Assembly: GCA_004525875.1 (NCBI GenBank)
Contig: SPBQ01000030.1
Coordinates: 1 to 11,265 of the forward strand
Reading direction: 5' to 3'
From: Myxococcales bacterium
GTDB taxonomy: Bacteria > Desulfobacterota_B > Binatia > UBA1149 > SPBQ01
Length of the DNA stretch: 11,265 nucleotides
Part shown: positions 8,401 through 11,265 of the stretch, one piece after another
How the letters are laid out: each line of letters opens with the position of its first letter
How positions within the stretch are numbered: the first letter of the stretch is position 1
Translations under genes and position numbers: made by a program
The notes under the pieces: generated by a model
Databases searched by the model: none
Told to the model about the DNA's origin: nothing
Seen by the model: the letters and a program-made list of their open reading frames with translations, nothing else

Positions 8401-9013
8401 CGCCGAACAGCTCGATGCGACACGGATACTCGCTACCCGCCGGCCAGACGTCGATGATACCGCCACGGACCGCCACCTCACCGGCCTCCTCGACCAGGCC
8501 GGTGAGACGGTAGCCAAGAGCGGCGGCGCGCAGTCCCAGGGTATCGAGGTCGAGATCGTCGCCGACCCGCACGCACAGCGACCGATCAAGCAGCGCCTCC
8601 CGCGGCAGCGTGCGTGCCACCAGTGCAGCGACGGAGGCGACGACGATCGAAGCCCGGTTGCACGCAAGCTGGTAGAGGGCGGCGGTACGACCGGCTTCCA
8701 CCTCGGTCGGCGCCGACACCAGCTCGAGCGGCGGCGCTTCGCGGCCGGGAAGCAGGTGGACGCGGCGGGTGAGGAAGCTCGCGTCAGCCTTCTCACCGGT
8801 GAGCGTCTGGAGTCCGATCGTGAGCTCTTCAGCCGCGCGCGAGTGGGCCGTCACGATCAGCGCCGGTCGCGTCGAACCCTCCAACAGACGTGCGAGGACG
8901 TACGCGGCCGCGCCTTCACCGACGCCCTCGAGCCGCCAGTGCGGGCGCGCACCTGCGGCCAGCTGCGCGCCGAACCCGGCGGTGAGCTCGCGAGTAGCCG
9001 TGCCGGCCGTCAC
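5423..9013 (-). CDS. mfd: Transcription-repair coupling factor
   Basis: Mfd is an ATP-driven DNA translocase that pushes RNA polymerase stalled at lesions off the template and recruits UvrA, giving transcription-coupled repair. The protein has 1196 residues (E. coli 1148). In order: UvrB-homology module (about 1-340; LLPGREAPPLE at 87-97, EVAVRGGIIDVWP at 179-191), a linker and domain D3 (about 360-490, starting with an Ala/Ser-rich stretch), the RNA-polymerase-interacting domain (about 515-575; MVHSDHGVGIYRG, FVHLEYAGGDRYYLPV), then the RecG-like helicase motor with Walker A GDVGYGKTE (667-675), DEEH (768-771), TATPIPRTL (794-802) and QIRGRVGR (937-944), and the C-terminal D7 domain (about 1040-1196) with a Gly/Ala-rich loop near 1158-1172. 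The GTG start is six bases after the aroQ stop and has no SD-like sequence, so reinitiation after aroQ is likely. The stop TGA shares a base with an out-of-frame ATG. Confidence 0.98.
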   Translation of the reverse strand: MTAGTATRELTAGFGAQLAAGARPHWRLEGVGEGAAAYVLARLLEGSTRPALIVTAHSRAAEELTIGLQTLTGEKADASFLTRRVHLLPGREAPPLELVSAPTEVEAGRTAALYQLACNRASIVVASVAALVARTLPREALLDRSLCVRVGDDLDLDTLGLRAAALGYRLTGLVEEAGEVAVRGGIIDVWPAGSEYPCRIELFGDDVDSIRYFDPADQRSFNTTEEVVILAVTPFPADSLGDANVRRAVHARCNDLMLAASERRQLDANLADEMRFPGVELMLPYFYDHLTLPADYLPLDGAVAVLDRGAVELAVDDWYEALVDAEKAATDAGTFFPEAMSLYARPEQMRSLFDRRPLIELEPHDPHTPAAAASASPSVYSVDARRNSTIAASRIRVRTRRGDGGFRPMVEELERHRRDGLRVVVLAADPTQLDRIAHLLEHSGVAGVVRADDFPAALAGDPGRLWLVHGHLDSGFALRADALVVVTDEEIFGQRRRHVRRRRVSRQRILTALAQIATGDYMVHSDHGVGIYRGLKRIVVGDTEGDFVHLEYAGGDRYYLPVDRINLVAKYTGAGGGAPALSKLGTPSWSRTKKKARESILKLAHALLEMEAFRAGHTRPSFVERSAVFEEFEARFPFEETDGQKSAVEDVVTDLCGEKPMDRVVCGDVGYGKTEVALRAAYLTIMGGRQAAVLVPTTVLARQHYDTIVKRFEDYPVEVAMLSRFNSGKRNAEVAAGLADGTVDIVVGTHRLLQRDVEFARLGLLVVDEEHRFGVKAKERVKRLRREIDVLTMTATPIPRTLQLSLSGVRDLSLIETPPVDRLAVRTYVARFDEGLAKQALEREISRGGQAFFVHNRVQTIVTAADLIARTVPRARIGIAHGQMRESELERVMLEFLEGEIDVLVCTSIIESGLDIPNANTILVDRADTFGLAQLYQIRGRVGRSHRRAYAYLLVPADRAITEEARKRLQVLRELDDLGSGFRVAAHDMEIRGAGNLLGKQQSGHVAAVGFELFMQMMEEAGRELRGESHIPIVEPEIELGAEAFIPEEYIPDVGERLLLYKRMANARTREDFGALGDEIEDRFGPLPPPVRDFVRVMSLRPALKDLAVESLKASDVAVAFRFHRKSPLDPARLVELGTSRPDRFRLRPGGVLTMALGASAGGGAPADHAGGRWESMVEEIEAVLSMLVGTLEAGA

Positions 9014-9019
9014 GCGCGG

Positions 9020-9487
9020 TCAGGAGGCGCCGGCAATCAGGCCGCGAAGCGCACGCAAGCCGAGCACGTAGCTCTGAACGCCGAAGCCGGCCACCTGTCC
9101 CTCGACGACATCGCTCAGCAGCGAACGGCGCCGGAACTCCTCTCGCTTGTGGATGTTCGAAAGGTGGACCTCGACGACCGGGAGCTCCACGGCAAGTATC
9201 GCATCGCGGATCGCGACGCTGGTGTGCGTGTAGGCAGCTGGGTTGATGAGGATCCCGAAATGACGTCCTCGTGCACCCTGGATGGCCGACACGATGTCTC
9301 CCTCGCTGTTCGACTGGAAGGTTTCGACAGTGCAGCCGAGTTCCTTCGCGACCGCTTGGAGCTCGGCGTCGACATCGGCGAGCGTCCGGCTGCCGTAGAC
9401 CTCGGGCTCGCGGGTGCCGAGCAAGTTGAGATTCGGTCCGTGCACGACCAAGATCGAGATTTCGTTCGAGCGAGCCTTCACCATCAC
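9020..9487 (-). CDS. aroQ: 3-dehydroquinate dehydratase, type II
   Basis: Catalyses trans-dehydration of 3-dehydroquinate to 3-dehydroshikimate, the third shikimate-pathway step; the type II enzyme is a cytoplasmic dodecamer unrelated to type I AroD. The 155-residue length is typical (about 145-160). Visible are [17 protein letters not shown] (16-32) with the catalytic Tyr31 and nearby Arg26, QSNSEGD (58-64), NPAAYTHTS with Asn82 and His88, and [14 protein letters not shown] with His108 and Arg119, matching the known active-site set. The first codons read GTG ATG GTG: the aroB stop overlaps them, so either GTG 9487 (GTGA overlap) or ATG 9484 (TGATG) could start translation. A GAGGTGAT stretch, a strong anti-SD match, sits 9-12 bases upstream inside aroB. 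It consumes the product of AroB, its upstream neighbour. Confidence 0.97.
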   Translation of the reverse strand: MMVKARSNEISILVVHGPNLNLLGTREPEVYGSRTLADVDAELQAVAKELGCTVETFQSNSEGDIVSAIQGARGRHFGILINPAAYTHTSVAIRDAILAVELPVVEVHLSNIHKREEFRRRSLLSDVVEGQVAGFGVQSYVLGLRALRGLIAGAS

Positions 9488-10563
9488 AGAGCAGCCATCA
9501 CCTCGGACATCGGCAGCTCGATCTGCTCGCAGCCCCCGATACCGGTACTGACGATGAACGTCAGCCTGTCACGTCTGATCTTCTTGTCGAACGCGAGCGC
9601 GTGCTCGACCCGGTTTCGATCCACGTCGGCCGGGATCTCCCAGAAGAGGCCGAGCGCCTCGATCAGCGATCGCATCCGCTTGCCGACGGTATCGTCGCAG
9701 GCGCCACGGCTCTCGGACAGTCGCACCGCGGCGGCCATCCCCATCGCGACCGTCTCGCCGTGGAGGTAGCGGGAGTAGCCGGTGGCCTGCTCGACCGCGT
9801 GGCCCACCGTGTGCCCGAAGTTGAGGATCGCTCGCAGGCCGCCCTCGCGCTCGTCACGCTCGACGACGCGGGCCTTGAGCGCCGCCGATCGCGCCACCAC
9901 GTCGGAGAGGAGCTCGCCGTCGCGCGCCACCACGGCCGCGGCCCGCGTCTCGAGCAGTTCGAACAGGTCGGCGTCCAGGATCATCCCATACTTCACGACC
10001 TCGGCAAGACCGGCCGAGTACTCGCGAGCGGGAAGACTCGCGAGCGTCGCCGCGTCAGAGATCACGAGCGAGGGTTGGTGGAACGCACCGACCAGATTCT
10101 TACCCTGCGGACGGTTGATCCCTGTCTTGCCACCAACGCTCGAGTCTACCTGCGCGAGTAGCGTCGTCGGGACCATCACGAGGTCGATCCCGCGCAACAG
10201 CGTCGCCGCGGCGAAACCCGCCACATCGCCGACCACACCGCCGCCGAGCGCCACGATCACGGAGGACCGGTCGACGCCGTGCCCGAGCGCGGCGTCGTAG
10301 ATCCTTTCGACCGTCGCCATATGCTTGAAACGCTCGCCGTCGGCGATCTCGATCACCATCGGGGCACCACAGCCGGCATCGCGAAGCGAGCGTTCCACGC
10401 GCTCCAGGTACAACCCGGCGACCGTCGGATTCGTGACGATCAGCGTGGAACGCCGCTTCCCGAGCCCTGCGACGAGTTCGCCGGTGCGGTCGAGCAGACC
10501 GGCCTCGACGTGGACCGAGTAGGATCGCTCACCGAGATTGACTCGGACCTCTCGCGCGCTCAC
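9484..10563 (-). CDS. aroB: 3-dehydroquinate synthase
   Basis: Converts DAHP to 3-dehydroquinate, the second shikimate-pathway step, using bound NAD+ and a divalent metal (zinc or cobalt). The 359-residue length is normal for the family. Motifs: [16 protein letters not shown] (75-90), the dinucleotide-binding [15 protein letters not shown] (107-121), [19 protein letters not shown] (132-150), and metal ligands Glu188 in AEVVKYG, His251 in [10 protein letters not shown] and His268 in LHGE. These intact metal and NAD sites, plus aroK and aroQ on either side, argue against the related 2-deoxy-scyllo-inosose or 2-epi-5-epi-valiolone synthases. The GTG start at 10563 overlaps the aroK stop (GTGA) and has GGGAGG four bases upstream at 10568-10573. 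The stop is shared with the start region of aroQ. Confidence 0.97.
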   Translation of the reverse strand: MSAREVRVNLGERSYSVHVEAGLLDRTGELVAGLGKRRSTLIVTNPTVAGLYLERVERSLRDAGCGAPMVIEIADGERFKHMATVERIYDAALGHGVDRSSVIVALGGGVVGDVAGFAAATLLRGIDLVMVPTTLLAQVDSSVGGKTGINRPQGKNLVGAFHQPSLVISDAATLASLPAREYSAGLAEVVKYGMILDADLFELLETRAAAVVARDGELLSDVVARSAALKARVVERDEREGGLRAILNFGHTVGHAVEQATGYSRYLHGETVAMGMAAAVRLSESRGACDDTVGKRMRSLIEALGLFWEIPADVDRNRVEHALAFDKKIRRDRLTFIVSTGIGGCEQIELPMSEVMAAL

Positions 10564-11105
10564 AGAGCCTCCCGCTCGCCCTTCGAGCCGTCGCCGCGTT
10601 TCAGGCGCGGCTCGATCATCTTGAGCACACGCGCAACCGACTGATCGAGCGTGAGACCGTCGGTCTCGACGAGAACATCGGCATGCCGGTACGATTCCAT
10701 GCGCTCATTGTAGAGCTTCTCGAGCTGGTCGCGGGAGGCTCCGGAGGCCAGCGGACGCTTGCCTCCCCGGCCCGCTCGCTCGATGACGGTCTCGATGCTG
10801 GTGACCAGGCATACGACGACGCCGGGCCGCCGCAGAGCTTCGCGATTGCGCTCGTCGACGAACGTCCCGCCGCCAGTGCTGATGACGCACGGGCCGTCGG
10901 GATCGAGGCCGGAGACGACCTCGCGCTCGACGCGACGGAACTCGCTCTCGCCACGGTTGTCGAAAATCTCGCGAATCGACATTCCTTCGCGCTTCTCGAT
11001 CACGTTATCCGTGTCGATGAAATCGCGGCCAAGCCGACGTGCCAGACGCTTGCCGACGGCCGTCTTCCCGACAGCCATGAAGCCGGTCAGGACAAGGTGA
11101 TCCAT
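10560..11105 (-). CDS. aroK: Shikimate kinase
   Basis: Phosphorylates shikimate at the 3-hydroxyl with ATP, the fifth shikimate-pathway step; a small cytoplasmic monomer of the NMP-kinase fold. The 181 residues (family 165-190) show Walker A GFMAVGKT (8-15), the shikimate-binding DTD (31-33), FRRVE with Arg58 (56-60), the Gly-rich STGGG (76-80), the lid arginine in KRPLA (R117) and a YRHAD segment near 139-143. The C-terminus is a charged tail ([14 protein letters not shown], 168-181), whose DNA also carries the aroB SD. ATG at 11105 shares one base with the aroC stop (TGATG), indicating coupled translation; its own SD is weak. aroK and the symbol aroL are interchangeable for a lone copy. Confidence 0.96.
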   Translation of the reverse strand: MDHLVLTGFMAVGKTAVGKRLARRLGRDFIDTDNVIEKREGMSIREIFDNRGESEFRRVEREVVSGLDPDGPCVISTGGGTFVDERNREALRRPGVVVCLVTSIETVIERAGRGGKRPLASGASRDQLEKLYNERMESYRHADVLVETDGLTLDQSVARVLKMIEPRLKRGDGSKGEREAL

Positions 11106-11265
11106 CAGCTCTGCGGCGTCCGCGACGCGACCTGTGCGAGGTAGCCCTCGTAGTTGCGCCTCACCTCGGTGAGCGAGTCGCCGCCGAACTTCTCGAGAAA
11201 CACGCGCGCGAGCTCGAACGCCACGACCGCCTCGCAGATCACGGCCGCCGCCGGGATCGCCACGA
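11105..11265 (-). CDS. aroC: Chorismate synthase, C-terminal fragment (5' part off window)
   Basis: AroC makes chorismate from 5-enolpyruvylshikimate 3-phosphate, the last shikimate-pathway step, using reduced FMN. Only 52 residues are visible, hand-translated from the right edge to a TGA at 11107-11105; this is about one seventh of a 360-400 residue enzyme. The fragment reads [20 protein letters not shown], then [22 protein letters not shown] and a short tail ending in RTPQS. The EKFGGDS and RRNYEGYL pattern is the conserved chorismate synthase C-terminus. The catalytic and FMN-binding parts are outside the window. The stop overlaps the aroK start by one base. It is cut by the window edge, with no sign of being a pseudogene. 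Confidence 0.9.
   Translation of the reverse strand, partial: VAIPAAAVICEAVVAFELARVFLEKFGGDSLTEVRRNYEGYLAQVASRTPQS

Noticed and set aside
9021..9026. SD-like AGGAGG-type sequence on the plus strand near the aroQ stop
   Set aside because: No plus-strand start codon follows at usable distance, and on the coding strand it is the complement, so it cannot serve mfd.
8756..9769. Plus-strand open frame of 337 codons across aroB, aroQ and mfd
   Set aside because: Spans three convincing minus-strand genes and shows no recognisable domain.
1..11265. A new defence system, mobile element, CRISPR array or biosynthetic cluster
   Set aside because: Every base except about 60 is accounted for by well-known housekeeping families; no direct or inverted repeats, integrase, transposase, tRNA or composition shift was seen.

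Overview
The window is wall-to-wall coding sequence on the minus strand of a GC-rich bacterium. It holds nine housekeeping genes (seven complete, one cut at each edge), and essentially no intergenic space. Read in the direction of transcription, from high to low coordinates, the order is aroC (3' end only), aroK, aroB, aroQ, mfd, a surA-like periplasmic chaperone gene, pdxA, a phosphomannomutase/phosphoglucomutase gene, and uvrA (about two thirds present, running off the left edge). I see no RNA genes, mobile elements, CRISPR arrays, factor-independent terminators or foreign islands.

Organism: the surA-like protein has a signal peptide and a parvulin domain, which points to a Gram-negative cell with an outer membrane. 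High GC, type II dehydroquinase, frequent GTG starts and an AlgC-type hexose mutase would suit a deltaproteobacterium-like or related environmental phylum (for example Desulfobacterota, Myxococcota, Binatota or Rokubacteria/Methylomirabilota). This placement is an inference from general knowledge and cannot be settled from the window.

Layout: (1) 9020-11265 is a shikimate/chorismate block. AroQ (3-dehydroquinate dehydratase), AroB (3-dehydroquinate synthase), AroK (shikimate kinase) and AroC (chorismate synthase) are four steps of the pathway to aromatic amino acids; aroA, aroE and the DAHP synthase gene are not here. (2) 5423-9013 is mfd, the transcription-repair coupling factor. (3) 3323-5370 is surA-pdxA, an outer-membrane biogenesis chaperone followed by a vitamin B6 biosynthesis enzyme, a pair also adjacent in Escherichia coli. 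(4) 1953-3326 is a sugar-phosphate mutase feeding cell-envelope polysaccharide precursors. (5) 1-1952 is uvrA, the damage sensor that Mfd recruits.

Junctions are extremely tight: stop and start codons overlap by 1 or 4 bases at aroC/aroK, aroK/aroB, aroB/aroQ, surA/pdxA and pdxA/mutase. They abut at mutase/uvrA and are 6 bases apart at aroQ/mfd. Only mfd/surA has a real gap, about 52 bases. The simplest reading is one long cotranscribed, translationally coupled unit, whose promoter lies beyond the right edge. The genes belong to unrelated pathways apart from the aro block and the mfd/uvrA pair, so the grouping looks like genome streamlining or growth-linked co-expression. I found no previously undescribed system; the points worth a second look are the gene order, the mfd-uvrA linkage and the unsettled start of the surA-like gene.
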